Source: Saprospiraceae bacterium (GTDB taxonomy: Bacteria; Bacteroidota; Bacteroidia; Chitinophagales; Saprospiraceae). From it: a stretch of 64,000 nt of DNA. This document shows positions 1 to 9,074 of this stretch, in pieces. The first letter of the stretch is position 1. The number at the start of each line of letters is the position of its first letter. The notes under the pieces were generated by a model. That model searched no databases. It had not been told where the DNA came from and worked only from the letters and a program-made list of their open reading frames with translations. The DNA lies in the NCBI GenBank assembly GCA_019187225.1, contig JABAQQ010000027.1, forward strand, positions 105,390 through 169,389, in the 5' to 3' direction. The translations under genes were made by a program, and so were the position numbers.

Positions 1-1442
1 TTCAGAAATTCCATGTTTTGTTCATTGCCGGTGAGCAGGAAATCGGGCAGCGCTACCCGGTATAACCGTGCATCATCGAGCGGTTTTTCGGCCACTATCC
101 AGCGCTGGGCCGCTTCGTCACGCCGGATGTCGCGCAGTTGCAGGTAGCCGCCTTTGCCTTTGTTCGTCAAACTCGCTTCGAGGGTGCGGCGGAGCATCGA
201 ACCGCGCATTTCGACTTCGGAGATGCCGCCGCCGAAAGGCAGCATGCGCACGACGTCGAGTTCGGTGAGCGTACCGCTCAGCACATCGTCCACACGGATA
301 GAGCCGCTGTTGAGGAAGACGCATTCGGGTTTGGTTTTGGCGGCGGCGAGCATGGCGCGGGTGATGATCTCGCCTGCCCTGCATTGGGTGTGGCGCACGA
401 CGGCTTCGCGGCAATCGAGCGGCTCCTTTAGTTGCGTCACCGCGCTCGCCGGCGCGAAGCCGCTCGATTCCAGCGATTCGTTCTTGATCTTTTCCCATTT
501 GGCGACCACCACAGCCGTGGCGGGCTCGTCGGCGATGGATGCGTTCACCCGGCGCAGTTCGGATTTTACCGCACTGGTTTTGGTCTTTTTGTCGTAGCGC
601 AGGGTGTGGACGTAAACGGTTTTGGCGTTGGCGTCGGCTTTGGCGATGGTAGATTTGCCAATCTTGTATATCTGGTTGTCGTGCTCGTGACCGCCCATGA
701 TGAGCGGAATGTCGGGCAACAGGGCTGCGATTTTTTTATCGTCGGCTGCATCAACGTGCGTCAGGGCGATCACCAGGTCGGTGTTGGGTTTCAGTTCGGC
801 AAAATTCTTTTGGGCCGCCGCAAACCAGTCGGAGTATTCCGCCCAGGGTTTTCGCCCCGTGTCGAGCAAGACGCCGAAAACGCCGAGCCGGATCGTCGTG
901 CCGTCCGCGTCTTTTACGGTAACGATTTGGTTGTCAGGGCAAATCTCCGTACCGCCGCCAGCTTTGTTCTTGAAAAACTGCTGGGTCCAGGTCTGTCCTT
1001 TCAAACGCACGTTGGCGCCGAACCAGGTAAATTTCGACTCGTCCAGCCGGGCCTGCAGGTCCGCCAGGTCGTCGTAGTCGAATTCGTGGTTGCCGAACAC
1101 GACCCAATCGAGACCCAGCGTGTTCAGGGTCTCTACCATGTGGCGCCCCCGGATGCGTTTGCCTTCGTATTTGAGTGTACCCAACACCGACGGACTGATA
1201 AAATCGCCCGCCAGGACGGTGTACGTGTTCGGGTTTTTGGCCAGCAGTTCTTTACGGATCGCCGCCACCCGCGCCAGTCCGCCGGTGTTGTCCGACGGCG
1301 CCGGCGAGATTTCGTACACATCGTTCATTTGCAGGAACTGAATTTCGATGATGCCGTCGTCACCGGCGGGTTTTTGGGCTGTTTTGCAGGCGAAAAAAGC
1401 CATTACTGCGATGAGCAGCACGAGAATTTTGGTCGTCTTCAT
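1..1442 (-). CDS. Bifunctional metallophosphatase / 5'-nucleotidase, 3' end cut by window edge
   Basis: Translating the minus strand from the ATG at 1442 gives one open frame to base 1, so the C-terminus lies outside. The protein starts with a lipoprotein-type leader (hydrophobic run, Cys at residue 19), implying export to the periplasm or outer membrane. Calcineurin-type metallophosphatase motifs follow in order: QMNDVYE, LAGDFISPS, FGNHEFD, ALTHVD and GGHEHD, which bind the dinuclear metal centre. The second half resembles the 5'-nucleotidase C-terminal substrate domain (LNSGSIRVDDVLSG, LPFGGGISEV). The family releases phosphate from extracellular nucleotides; the exact substrate is unknown. 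The GDFISPS form with NDVYE rather than NDVH fits the subfamily annotated as bifunctional metallophosphatase/5'-nucleotidase. It is divergent from the acetoacetyl-CoA synthetase gene. Confidence 0.85.
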   Translation of the reverse strand, partial: MKTTKILVLLIAVMAFFACKTAQKPAGDDGIIEIQFLQMNDVYEISPAPSDNTGGLARVAAIRKELLAKNPNTYTVLAGDFISPSVLGTLKYEGKRIRGRHMVETLNTLGLDWVVFGNHEFDYDDLADLQARLDESKFTWFGANVRLKGQTWTQQFFKNKAGGGTEICPDNQIVTVKDADGTTIRLGVFGVLLDTGRKPWAEYSDWFAAAQKNFAELKPNTDLVIALTHVDAADDKKIAALLPDIPLIMGGHEHDNQIYKIGKSTIAKADANAKTVYVHTLRYDKKTKTSAVKSELRRVNASIADEPATAVVVAKWEKIKNESLESSGFAPASAVTQLKEPLDCREAVVRHTQCRAGEIITRAMLAAAKTKPECVFLNSGSIRVDDVLSGTLTELDVVRMLPFGGGISEVEMRGSMLRRTLEASLTNKGKGGYLQLRDIRRDEAAQRWIVAEKPLDDARLYRVALPDFLLTGNEQNMEFL

Positions 1443-1532
1443 ATCAGAAAAGTTGTCAGGCGAAATGTGCGGAATGATTTTTTTGAAATGAAATGATGGA
1501 ATAGCGGGATTTTCGCGGCGAAGTTAGCGTGA

Positions 1533-1608
1533 AAGTCATTGTCGTAATTGGGGTAATTGGGGTAATTACGGCAATTACCCTAAATTACCCCAATGACGAC
1601 AATGACTT
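1533..1608. repeat. Near-perfect long inverted repeat between divergent genes
   Basis: The left arm, starting AAGTCATTGTCGT at 1533, pairs with the right arm ending ACGACAATGACTT at 1608 with only a few mismatches over roughly 35 bp and almost no loop. It lies between the divergent starts at 1442 and 1628. The arms contain repeated GGGGTAATT units. It could be a cruciform, an operator or a mobile palindromic repeat; its role is unknown. The frame of the downstream gene stays open through it, but its translation is repetitive and not protein-like, so I place the gene start downstream. Confidence 0.8.
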
Positions 1609-1627
1609 ATTTCAAAGACCTTATCCA

Positions 1628-3601
1628 ATGACACCACGACTACTCTGGCGCCCTCCCGCAGAACTCCTCACAGAAAGCCACCTGGCCCACTACATGAACT
1701 GGTTGGCACAGGAAAAAGGACTGCATTTCAGCCACTACCGCGATCTGTGGAAATGGTCAACGGACGATCTCCCGGCTTTCTGGCAAAGCCTGTGGGAATA
1801 TTTCCGCATCATTGGCCATTCGCCTTGTCAATCCGTCCTGACCGGTTCCGAAATGCCTGATTACAAATGGTTTGAAGGCGCGACGCTGAACTACGCGGAG
1901 CATATTTTCCGGCAAAAAACCGATGCGCGTCCGGCTATTTTGTTCCAGAATGAAAGACAATCGCTGACACCCGTGAGTTGGGCCGAACTCGAACGGCAAA
2001 CAGCTGCGATAGCAAACTTCCTCCGCCGCAGCGGCGTACGGCAAGGCGATAGGGTAGCGGCTTATTTACCCAATTCCCCTCATGCCATCGCGGCGGTATT
2101 GGCTGCGATGAGCCTCGGCGCCGTGTGGTCGGGTTGCTCGCCTGATTTCGGCGCCTCCAGCGTCGCCGACCGATTTGTGCAGATACAACCGAAGATACTT
2201 ATTGCCGTGGACGGCTACACCTACGGCGGCAAGGCATTCGACAAACGCGACACCGTGCGCGAACTGTGTCAATTGCTGCCGACGGTGGAAAAAGTGATCT
2301 TCATACCTTACCTGGATGAAAATGCCTCCCTGAAGGTGGATAAAGAAGTGGTGTTGTGGAACAAGATCATGGCAGCGGAACCTGAAAATCCATCCTACAT
2401 CATTCAACCTTTATCCTTCGATCATCCGCTCTGGATCCTTTATTCATCCGGCACTACCGGTGTGCCGAAGGCCATCACGCATTCCCACGGCGGCAATCTG
2501 CTCGAACACCTGAAATACCTGCATTTTCACAACGATGTGCGGCCCGGCGAGTGCTTTTTCTGGTACTCTACCACCGGCTGGATGATGTGGAATTTCACCC
2601 TCGCCGCTTTGCTCGCCGGAGCGACGATCGTGTTGTACGACGGCAGTCCCGGCTACCCCGATCTGAACGTCTTGTGGGAACTGGCCGAAAAAGCGCCGAT
2701 CCATCACTTCGGCACCAGCGCGCCGTATTTGGTGAGTTGTATGAAAGCCGGGTTGTCGCCCGGGGCAACGTTCGATTTGAAAAACCTGCGCAGCATCGGC
2801 TCCACCGGCTCGCCCCTGCCGCCGGAAGCCTTCGGCTGGGTATACGAGAACATCAGATCCGACGTCTGGCTGTCCAGCATGGCCGGCGGCACCGACGTGT
2901 GCACGGCCTGGGTAGGCGGCAATCCCTTATTGCCTGTTTATCAGGGTGAAATACAATGCCGCTGTCTCGGCTGCGCCATGGAAAGCTGGGATGAAAATGG
3001 CCAGCCTGTGCCTGTGGGAGAGGTCGGGGAAATGGTCGTCACCCGCCCCATGCCTTCCATGCCCGTCTTTTTCTGGAACGACCCCGATGGCTCGAAATAC
3101 CGCAGTTCCTACTTCGACACCTATCCCGGCGTGTGGCGGCACGGCGACTGGCTGAGCATCACGGAACGCGACACCCTCGTTATTCTCGGGCGCTCCGACG
3201 CCACGCTCAATCGCCAGGGCGTGCGCATCGGCACGGCGGAGATATACCGGGCGATGGACAAGATACCGGAAATAAAAGACAGCCTGATCGTCAACCTTGA
3301 ACGCCCCGACGGCTCGGATTGGATGCCCTTGTTCGTCGCGCTGGCGCCGGGCGCCAGGCTGGACGACGGGCTCAAAAACCGCATCCGGACGGTGCTGCGC
3401 ACCACTTACAGTCCCCGCCACGTCCCCGATGAAATATTGGAAATACCCGATGTGCCTTACACGATCTCGGGAAAAAAGATGGAAACGCCGGTGAAGAAGA
3501 TCCTGCAGCGCAAGCCCCTTGACAAAGCCTTTAACCGCGATTCGATGCGCAATCCGGAGGCGATGGACTTTTTTATCGCGCTGGCGGAAACCGTAAAATA
3601 A
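1628..3601 (+). CDS. aacS: Acetoacetyl-CoA synthetase
   Basis: 657-aa ANL-superfamily adenylate-forming enzyme that activates acetoacetate to acetoacetyl-CoA with ATP in the cytosol, feeding ketone bodies into central metabolism. Length matches the family (about 650 aa). The N-terminal acyl-CoA synthetase segment contains WFEGATLNYAEH, the ATP-binding P-loop is LYSSGTTGVPKAI (about residues 276-288), and TTGWMMWN, SSMAGGTDVC and the C-terminal hinge/lysine region (LGRSDATLNRQGVRIG, then SGKKMETPVKK) follow. SGTTG, TGWMMWN and GGTDVC are typical of acetoacetyl- rather than acetyl-CoA synthetase. The start at 1628 is chosen because upstream in-frame codons fall inside the palindrome. Substrate assignment rests on motifs only. 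Confidence 0.88.
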   Translation: MTPRLLWRPPAELLTESHLAHYMNWLAQEKGLHFSHYRDLWKWSTDDLPAFWQSLWEYFRIIGHSPCQSVLTGSEMPDYKWFEGATLNYAEHIFRQKTDARPAILFQNERQSLTPVSWAELERQTAAIANFLRRSGVRQGDRVAAYLPNSPHAIAAVLAAMSLGAVWSGCSPDFGASSVADRFVQIQPKILIAVDGYTYGGKAFDKRDTVRELCQLLPTVEKVIFIPYLDENASLKVDKEVVLWNKIMAAEPENPSYIIQPLSFDHPLWILYSSGTTGVPKAITHSHGGNLLEHLKYLHFHNDVRPGECFFWYSTTGWMMWNFTLAALLAGATIVLYDGSPGYPDLNVLWELAEKAPIHHFGTSAPYLVSCMKAGLSPGATFDLKNLRSIGSTGSPLPPEAFGWVYENIRSDVWLSSMAGGTDVCTAWVGGNPLLPVYQGEIQCRCLGCAMESWDENGQPVPVGEVGEMVVTRPMPSMPVFFWNDPDGSKYRSSYFDTYPGVWRHGDWLSITERDTLVILGRSDATLNRQGVRIGTAEIYRAMDKIPEIKDSLIVNLERPDGSDWMPLFVALAPGARLDDGLKNRIRTVLRTTYSPRHVPDEILEIPDVPYTISGKKMETPVKKILQRKPLDKAFNRDSMRNPEAMDFFIALAETVK

Positions 3602-3605
3602 CGCA

Positions 3606-3659
3606 AGTTGCGACCTGCCTGGCGCGTTCCCATTGTTCCTACGGAGGTAGGTCACAACT
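3606..3659. terminator. Imperfect hairpin after acetoacetyl-CoA synthetase
   Basis: AGTTGCGACCTGCCT (3606-3620) pairs with AGGTAGGTCACAACT (3645-3659), with one mismatch and one wobble pair. It begins five bases after the stop codon. There is no T-tract, so it may stabilise the 3' end rather than terminate transcription on its own. Confidence 0.4.
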
Positions 3660-3689
3660 CATGTTAAAAAGTAAAATCACATTCATTTG

Positions 3690-4652
3690 ATGGTGCGCAT
3701 TCCAGTTTTCACCATTATGATCATGTTATGGGCGAGTGCCTCCTGCCACAAAGAAGTCTCCACGGCACTCCGCGTATTTCAGGAATTGCCAAGTCCGGTT
3801 GTTGAAGATATGAGTGCCGTTTGGATGACGGATTCGCTGCATGGCGTAGCAGTCGGCGGCAAAGCCTGGGAAAGCGGCTTTATCCTATCTACAGGCGACG
3901 GCGGCCAGACCTGGCAAACCGACACGCTGTTGTCGCGCAAAATGGAGTACGTCATGTTCGACCGCGAAGGACAAGGCTACGTGTGCGGACAGGATTTTGC
4001 GCTGTACCGCCCACCGGGAAGCAGCCATTGGGAGGGGTTTCGTGTCAATTACCTGTGGAACCGCGCCTGCTGGTTTCCCGACAGCCGGCGCGGGGCAATG
4101 GTCGCGGGCGGCGCTTACTGGCTCGGCGATATTTTTTCGTTTGGCCCGGATGCTTTCTGGGAACTGGATACGCTGCACGAAACGGCCAACGTACTGGCCG
4201 ACGTGCAATTCTCGGACTCCGCCACCGTTCACGCTGTAGGCTTGGGATGGGTATTGCGCTCCGACGATGCGGGGCGCAGTTGGCAAAGGCTCGACGTAAC
4301 GGGCGATTTTTTTCGCTCCGTTCATTTTCCCGATCCCTCGACCGGCTATATCTGCGGCTCCAGCGGCACCCTGTTGAAAACGACCGACGGAGGATCGTCC
4401 TGGCAGAAAATCAGGGAAGGTGGCAGCACCGGCAAACGAAACCAGCCGTTTCGGGCGTTGTGGTTCGCGAATGCCGACACCGGATTTGTCGTGGGCGACG
4501 ATGGTTTGTTCTGGATGACGGAAAATGGCGGCGCGGATTGGTCGCAGGTGGAGCAAGCGGACGAAAATGCGGATTTCACCGATGTCTATACGCTGAGCGA
4601 TCGCGGTTGGGCTGTCGCCAAAAACGGGCGGATTTTTTACTTTCAGTGGTAG
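3690..4652 (+). CDS. Asp-box (BNR / Ycf48-like) repeat lipoprotein
   Basis: About 320-aa protein that begins with a hydrophobic leader ending SASC, compatible with a lipoprotein. The body carries at least four Asp-box motifs of the form SxDxGxxW: TGDGGQTW, SDDAGRSW, TTDGGSSW and TENGGADW. These mark the turns of a beta-propeller like Ycf48/HCF136 or sialidase-type folds, and each is followed by a repeated (G)YxCG or GFVVG strand. Asp-box propellers in Bacteroidota are usually extracytoplasmic and of unknown function. The ATG at 3690 directly follows a TTG at 3687; an ATG at 3717 would also give a leader. It stands alone between two hairpins. Confidence 0.6.
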   Translation: MVRIPVFTIMIMLWASASCHKEVSTALRVFQELPSPVVEDMSAVWMTDSLHGVAVGGKAWESGFILSTGDGGQTWQTDTLLSRKMEYVMFDREGQGYVCGQDFALYRPPGSSHWEGFRVNYLWNRACWFPDSRRGAMVAGGAYWLGDIFSFGPDAFWELDTLHETANVLADVQFSDSATVHAVGLGWVLRSDDAGRSWQRLDVTGDFFRSVHFPDPSTGYICGSSGTLLKTTDGGSSWQKIREGGSTGKRNQPFRALWFANADTGFVVGDDGLFWMTENGGADWSQVEQADENADFTDVYTLSDRGWAVAKNGRIFYFQW

Positions 4653-4740
4653 ACCGAAATGAGCGCCAGAGGGTTTCGCTTTTTAAAAAGTTCAGTCAAA
4701 CGGTTATTTGGTAACGATCAAGAAATAAGTTCTTCATTCC

Positions 4741-4849
4741 CTTACCCACCGTGTCATTCTGAGCGCAGCGAAGAATCTGTTTAAATACAATTGATAATCA
4801 ATTGCTTAAGCGGGTTCTTCGCTGCGCTCAGAATGACACGGTGGGTAAG
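4741..4849. repeat. Perfect 35-bp inverted repeat (intergenic palindromic element)
   Basis: Bases 4741-4775 are an exact reverse complement of 4815-4849, separated by a 39-base AT-rich loop that contains a smaller palindrome (CAATTG-ATAAT-CAATTG). It fills most of the 313-bp gene-free stretch 4653-4965, where I see no coding potential. The arm core (TCATTCTGAGCGCAGCGAAG) resembles a dispersed intergenic repeat I have seen in many Bacteroidota and related genomes. It could be a non-autonomous mobile palindrome and could also act as a transcription terminator in both directions. Confidence 0.9.
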
Positions 4850-4940
4850 GAGGGTCAGGTACTTGTAATTTAACCGCCATTCGACGTCATTTTTATAAAA
4901 ACTGTGGCGCGTTTTTAGGTGTTGGTATTTCGGAAAAACC

Positions 4941-4948
4941 TATTTTTG
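4941..4948 (+). promoter_or_regulatory. Candidate -7 box (TATTTTTG)
   Basis: The octamer matches the Bacteroidota -7 consensus TAnnTTTG and lies 18 bases before the ATG at 4966. No good TTTG box is present at the expected 19-21-base distance upstream, so support is partial. Confidence 0.3.
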
Positions 4949-4965
4949 GAACAAATTAACGAGAC

Positions 4966-5733
4966 ATGCTGCGAACCTTATCCTGCCTGCCGTTCCTTGC
5001 CTTCCTGACCGTCGCCGGTTGGTCGCAGGGCATCAAGCCTCCTGTGACGGGTGTTGGTATCATCTACAACCGCGAGACGACGTTTAATTTTAAGCTCACC
5101 ACCAACCGGGGGTTCGCGGCGGGAGTGGAATTGGGCAGATTGCGTACTTATTATAAGACGACTTGTTTCAGTTTCAGCCTCGGCGAATTGAAAAGCCCGA
5201 AGGAACAGCGCCAGAGCGCCGATCCTCAAGTGAGCCGTTCGTTCAGGCCCTACGTCTTTGGCAAGCAGAACAACCTGTTCATGTTGCGGGGCAACTGGGG
5301 CGCCAAGCGGTATTTTTCCGAAAAAGCCAAGCATAAAGGCGTGGCTTTGGGCATCAATTATTCGTTTGGCCCGTCGCTGGGCTTGCTGAAGCCCTACTAC
5401 CTGGCGCTGCGCCGCGTCGGCGATACGCCCGGCGAAAGCCGCGTCACCCACGAAAAATACTCGGAAAGCAATGCAGATATTTTCCTCGACAATACGCGCA
5501 TACTCGGCGCGTCGCCCTTTACCAAAGGCTTCAGCGAGGTGTCGCTGCTGCCCGGTGGCAACGCGCTCATCGCACTGCACATGGACTGGGGCGCTTTCGA
5601 CGAATTTGTAAAAGCATTTGAGATCGGGCTCATGCTCGACGTATTTTTCAAGGACGCGCCCATACTTGTGGAAGAGAACAGCCCTATGTTCTTCAACTTC
5701 TTTGTAAATTTGCAGCTGGGAAAGCGGCGGTAA
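4966..5733 (+). CDS. Conserved hypothetical secreted or outer-membrane protein
   Basis: 255 aa with a clear signal peptide (hydrophobic residues 4-18, likely cleavage after GWSQ). The mature part is rich in alternating aromatic and polar strands (VGIIYNRETTFNFKLTT, LFMLRGNWGAKRYF, ALGINYSFGPSLGLL) and ends in a long hydrophobic strand followed by LQLGKRR, suggesting a small beta-barrel. Proteins of this look recur in Bacteroidota as uncharacterised outer-membrane proteins. I do not recognise a named family. It lies two bases before the FkbM methyltransferase frame, so the two are probably co-transcribed. Confidence 0.6.
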   Translation: MLRTLSCLPFLAFLTVAGWSQGIKPPVTGVGIIYNRETTFNFKLTTNRGFAAGVELGRLRTYYKTTCFSFSLGELKSPKEQRQSADPQVSRSFRPYVFGKQNNLFMLRGNWGAKRYFSEKAKHKGVALGINYSFGPSLGLLKPYYLALRRVGDTPGESRVTHEKYSESNADIFLDNTRILGASPFTKGFSEVSLLPGGNALIALHMDWGAFDEFVKAFEIGLMLDVFFKDAPILVEENSPMFFNFFVNLQLGKRR

Positions 5734-5735
5734 TC

Positions 5736-6623
5736 ATGCCGGGTGGCATTCATACCGCACTTCCTTCGCCATTCATGTTCCAATATATTGTTCAGTCGTT
5801 CCGGCGGAAAAAAGCGCGCCGTCAGTTTCAGGAATACCCCTATGAGACCGGATATTTCGATCTGGCCGAAGAGGGTAGGGTAGCGTTTGCCAATTGGCTC
5901 AATCCGCTGGTGGCGCCCAAGGTACTGCGCCAGGAAGAAGTCAGTTTTTTCAAAAAGTTTGTTAAAAAAGGCGACCTGGTCATTGATATCGGCGCCAACA
6001 TCGGCCACCTCAGCGTTGCGGCCGCTCTGGCCAACGGCAAAGAAGGACTCACGCTCTCCTTCGATCCGAATCCCCATGTGTTCAGGATACTGGAAGTGAA
6101 TGCCCGGCTCAACCCGGAAAAGACCAATATCCATCCGCTCAAGTATGCCATAACGGATAAGGCAGATACGTTCTTTTACCGCTCGTCCGAAGCGTCGTTC
6201 AACAACGGCGGCATATCGAAGGACGAATCCGATTTTCACGGGCGTTTCGTGCTGCCAACAAAAATACAGGGAGTGGTGTTAGAGCAATTACTCGAAGAAC
6301 GGTACCGGGAATGGATACCCAAACTGTCGCTGATCAAAATAGATACCGAAGGCTACGACAGGGAGGTGATCAAATCCATCCGTGGGTTGCTCGAGCGCTG
6401 CAAACCCGTTGTCATTTCGGAATGCTTCGGCAAATCCACCCCCGAACAACGGGCAGAGCACTTCCAGGTTTTGGCGGACATAGGGTACGACTTGTTCCAC
6501 ATTGACGGCTTCTTTGCGGGCACTCCTGTTGTTCCCATCCGGACGCCGGAGGATATGAACCGGTGGAAACATTTTGATTTTTATGCGGTACACCAGACGG
6601 GAACTGCCGCTGCGACATCCTGA
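5736..6623 (+). CDS. FkbM family methyltransferase
   Basis: 295 aa. The SAM-binding motif I is [12 protein letters not shown], followed by an acidic loop ([10 protein letters not shown]), and the family signature [17 protein letters not shown] sits near residue 200. FkbM-type enzymes O-methylate sugars or polyketides, often in polysaccharide or glycolipid synthesis; the substrate here cannot be read from the sequence. The start could also be the ATG at 5775 (MFQYIVQSF), since the first 13 residues look weakly conserved. It overlaps no other gene and is followed 28 bases later by lipA. Confidence 0.85.
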   Translation: MPGGIHTALPSPFMFQYIVQSFRRKKARRQFQEYPYETGYFDLAEEGRVAFANWLNPLVAPKVLRQEEVSFFKKFVKKGDLVIDIGANIGHLSVAAALANGKEGLTLSFDPNPHVFRILEVNARLNPEKTNIHPLKYAITDKADTFFYRSSEASFNNGGISKDESDFHGRFVLPTKIQGVVLEQLLEERYREWIPKLSLIKIDTEGYDREVIKSIRGLLERCKPVVISECFGKSTPEQRAEHFQVLADIGYDLFHIDGFFAGTPVVPIRTPEDMNRWKHFDFYAVHQTGTAAATS

Positions 6624-6651
6624 GACCTCATTCCCGATCTTATCACAGGCC

Positions 6652-7530
6652 ATGCTCGATCTACCCATCGTTGAAAATACATCCGAATCCCGGCCCAAGC
6701 GCCCGGACTGGCTAAAAGTACGCCTTCCCATGGGCGAAAACTACCGCAACGTGCGCGGTATCGTGGACGAATTCAATCTCCACACCATCTGTCAGAGCGG
6801 CAACTGCCCGAACATGGGTGAGTGCTGGGGCGCAGGCACTGCTACCTTTATGATCCTCGGTAACGTGTGCACCCGCTCCTGTTCTTTCTGCGCCGTGAAG
6901 ACCGGCCGTCCCACCGAATACGACGAAGACGAACCCCGCCGCGTGGCCGAAGCCATCTGGCTCATGCGTGTCAAACACGCCGTGATCACTTCCGTCAACC
7001 GCGACGAACTGAAAGACCGGGGTGCCGAGATATGGTACCAGACTGTGCGCGCCGTGAAAGAGCGCTCGCCGGAGACGACCATCGAAACCCTTATCCCCGA
7101 CACGAAAAGCAACTGGGAAGCCCTCGAACGCATGATCTCCGCCGGACAGGAAGTGGTGAGCCACAACATGGAAACCGTGCCGCGTCTCTACCGCAAAGTG
7201 CGTCCCCAGGCCAAATACGAGCGCAGCCTCGAACAGATACAGCGCATCAAAAACTACGGCAAACGCACCAAGACCGGCATCATGGTTGGCCTCGGAGAAA
7301 CACCCGAAGAAGTGTTCCAATCCATGGACGACCTCGTGGCACACGGCTGCGACATTCTCACCATCGGCCAATACCTGCAACCCACCAAAATGCACCTGGA
7401 AGTGGCGGAGTTCGTCCACCCCGACCAGTTTGCCGAATACAGGGAAATCGGCTTGCAAAAAGGGTTCAAATATGTGGAAAGCGGGCCGCTGGTCCGGTCG
7501 AGTTATCACGCTGAACGCCATGTGTTTTGA
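6652..7530 (+). CDS. lipA: Lipoyl synthase
   Basis: 292-aa radical-SAM enzyme that inserts two sulfurs into octanoyl groups on E2 and GcvH proteins to make lipoate. The auxiliary cluster motif CX4CX5C is [12 protein letters not shown], the radical-SAM motif CX3CX2C is CTRSCSFC, and the C-terminal RSSY that ligates the auxiliary cluster is present (RSSYHAE). GLGETPEEV and the [10 protein letters not shown] segment are typical. The open frame extends upstream to 6574, but that part overlaps the FkbM gene; the ATG at 6652 gives the usual family N-terminus. Confidence 0.96.
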   Translation: MLDLPIVENTSESRPKRPDWLKVRLPMGENYRNVRGIVDEFNLHTICQSGNCPNMGECWGAGTATFMILGNVCTRSCSFCAVKTGRPTEYDEDEPRRVAEAIWLMRVKHAVITSVNRDELKDRGAEIWYQTVRAVKERSPETTIETLIPDTKSNWEALERMISAGQEVVSHNMETVPRLYRKVRPQAKYERSLEQIQRIKNYGKRTKTGIMVGLGETPEEVFQSMDDLVAHGCDILTIGQYLQPTKMHLEVAEFVHPDQFAEYREIGLQKGFKYVESGPLVRSSYHAERHVF

Positions 7531-7536
7531 GCGGCC

Positions 7537-8313
7537 TTACCGGATCACCGCAAATCGCTCCACTTCCAGGCTCCTGCCCGACTGTATCCACAGCAGATAA
7601 TGCCCGGGCATGGGTTTTTCCAGCAATATCTGATTGCTGGCCGCCGTTGCGTTGGCAGCAGCGCCATCCCATACCGTGCGGCCGCTCATATCGGTGATCC
7701 ACCAACGGGTGTCGTTTGCGGTGTAGTTGGAAGTCTGAATATTGTCTTGCCGCACTTCAAATTGTCCGTGGTTGGGATTGGGCACCACATGCCAGTCGTT
7801 TTCGTCGGCAGGAGGCGCTTCCACCGCGGAATTGCCGTCCACCCAGACGATCGTTTCGTTGGTGCAGATCGTGGAAAGGTCGTCGAAAGAAATACAGGCG
7901 CGGTTGAGGATGGTTTGCCCCGGCGCGACGAATGGTTGCGGCTGGATAGAGAACAGGATAAATCCAATAGAATGCGATCCCCCGGAAGCGCTGTCCGGTA
8001 AATTGATATTTTCAAAATACCAACGGATGACGCTGCCGCCTTCGCCGAGCAATTGATAGTCGTGGCTGGCATCGAGTGTGATGAATGAATTTGGATTGAG
8101 GCGCGGATCGAGTGTGTCGCGCACCACGATGTTGCGCACGGTATCGTGGCCGACATTCTGGAACCGGATGAGATACAGAATGGAGGCATCCGCTGCGATA
8201 TCGTCGGGAGTAATGACGGGGTTGCCGATGACTTGTTTGTCGTTTTGAGCGTCGAGAGAACCGGCGGCCAGGATGACCGCCGAAAACAGAGGCAACAGAC
8301 GAAGGCAAAGCAT
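7537..8313 (-). CDS. Secreted protein with type IX secretion C-terminal sorting domain
   Basis: 258 aa. An N-terminal signal peptide ends near SLDAQ. A DUF11/DUF7619-like beta-sandwich follows (LYLIRFQNVGHDTVRNIVVRDTLD; IRWYFENINLPDS; ILNRACISFD), a domain usually found near the C-terminus of large Bacteroidota surface proteins. The last 80 or so residues form a type A sorting domain: VVPNPNHGQF, then ITDMSGRTVW and a final MPGHYLLWIQSG...RFAVIR. The protein should be carried through the outer membrane by the T9SS. The frame is open further upstream, but the ATG at 8313 is the one that yields a signal peptide. It looks like the tail of a larger adhesin with its own leader. Convergent with lipA, six bases apart. 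Confidence 0.8.
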   Translation of the reverse strand: MLCLRLLPLFSAVILAAGSLDAQNDKQVIGNPVITPDDIAADASILYLIRFQNVGHDTVRNIVVRDTLDPRLNPNSFITLDASHDYQLLGEGGSVIRWYFENINLPDSASGGSHSIGFILFSIQPQPFVAPGQTILNRACISFDDLSTICTNETIVWVDGNSAVEAPPADENDWHVVPNPNHGQFEVRQDNIQTSNYTANDTRWWITDMSGRTVWDGAAANATAASNQILLEKPMPGHYLLWIQSGRSLEVERFAVIR

Positions 8314-8364
8314 TTTGTGCAGAGTGTTTAATTTGGCAGGGAAAAGAGGGGATTTTACAGAACC

Positions 8365-8393
8365 CGAAGGTAGGAGAATTTTCTTTGCCGCAA
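8365..8393 (-). promoter_or_regulatory. Candidate promoter for the T9SS-sorted protein
   Basis: On the minus strand a TTG at 8393-8391 is followed after 18 bases by TACCTTCG (8372-8365), one mismatch from the Bacteroidota -7 consensus TAnnTTTG. It is about 52 bases upstream of the start codon at 8313. Confidence 0.35.
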
Positions 8394-8415
8394 CCAACTT
8401 TAACAAACTTTGAAA

Positions 8416-9054
8416 ATGAACCTGCGCTGGCGTATCGCCCAATATTTTGAAATCCGCTGGTGGCAGCGCTACCTCGGCCCGCGCGAAAAAACAGAATACC
8501 TGTCCTGGAAACGCCGTTACTGGAGTGATTTTCTGCAGCAATGCGATGTCCGTATACCGCACGACGCCGGCATACTCGATGCAGGTTGCGGCCCGGCCGG
8601 TATCTTTATCACACTCGAACACCAGAGGGTGGATGCACTCGATCCGCTGCTTTGCCGTTATGAAAAAACACTCCCACATTTCCGGCGCAGCGATTATCCG
8701 CATGTTCGTTTTTTCGATACGCCGCTGGAGCATTTTTTTCCGGAAAAACAATATGATTTCGTGTTTTGCCTCAACGCCATCAACCACGTGGCTGATCTAC
8801 CGGGTTGTTTCGACCGGCTGACTGCGTTGACGAAGCCGGGCGGCATATTGGCGCTATCGGTGGATGTGCACCGTTTTTCGCAGATGAAAAGTGTTTTCCG
8901 GCTCGTTCCTGCCGATATTTTGCATCCGCATCAACACGGTCTGGAAGAATACCGGGCTATGCTGGCCGGACGCAGCATGCGGATAGCGAAAGAAATACTG
9001 ATAAGGAAAGGGGGGATTTTCAACTACTACCTGCTTTTGGCCGAAAAAGCATAA
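8416..9054 (+). CDS. Class I SAM-dependent methyltransferase
   Basis: 212 aa. The SAM motif is ILDAGCGPAGIF, followed by VDALDPLL (motif II acidic residue), a FVFCLNAINHVAD post-motif and ALTKPGGILALS (motif III). This is a methyltransferase type 11-like core; the substrate is unknown. The first 50 residues are basic and aromatic (RIRWWQRYLGPREKTEY type). The start is the ATG at 8416 rather than the TTG at 8410. It is divergent from the T9SS-sorted gene, with about 100 bases between the starts. Confidence 0.8.
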   Translation: MNLRWRIAQYFEIRWWQRYLGPREKTEYLSWKRRYWSDFLQQCDVRIPHDAGILDAGCGPAGIFITLEHQRVDALDPLLCRYEKTLPHFRRSDYPHVRFFDTPLEHFFPEKQYDFVFCLNAINHVADLPGCFDRLTALTKPGGILALSVDVHRFSQMKSVFRLVPADILHPHQHGLEEYRAMLAGRSMRIAKEILIRKGGIFNYYLLLAEKA

Positions 9055-9074
9055 CCTTGCGCACTCGTTTCCAA

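Noticed and set aside
432-1496. Long plus-strand open frame of 354 codons at the start of the window
   Set aside because: It is antisense to the 5'-nucleotidase gene, whose minus-strand translation shows the full set of metallophosphatase motifs; the plus frame has no recognisable domain.
1529-1627. Upstream extension of the acetoacetyl-CoA synthetase frame
   Set aside because: The 33 extra codons translate the palindrome (repeated VIGV/ITL residues) and are not family-like; the ATG at 1628 gives the normal protein length.
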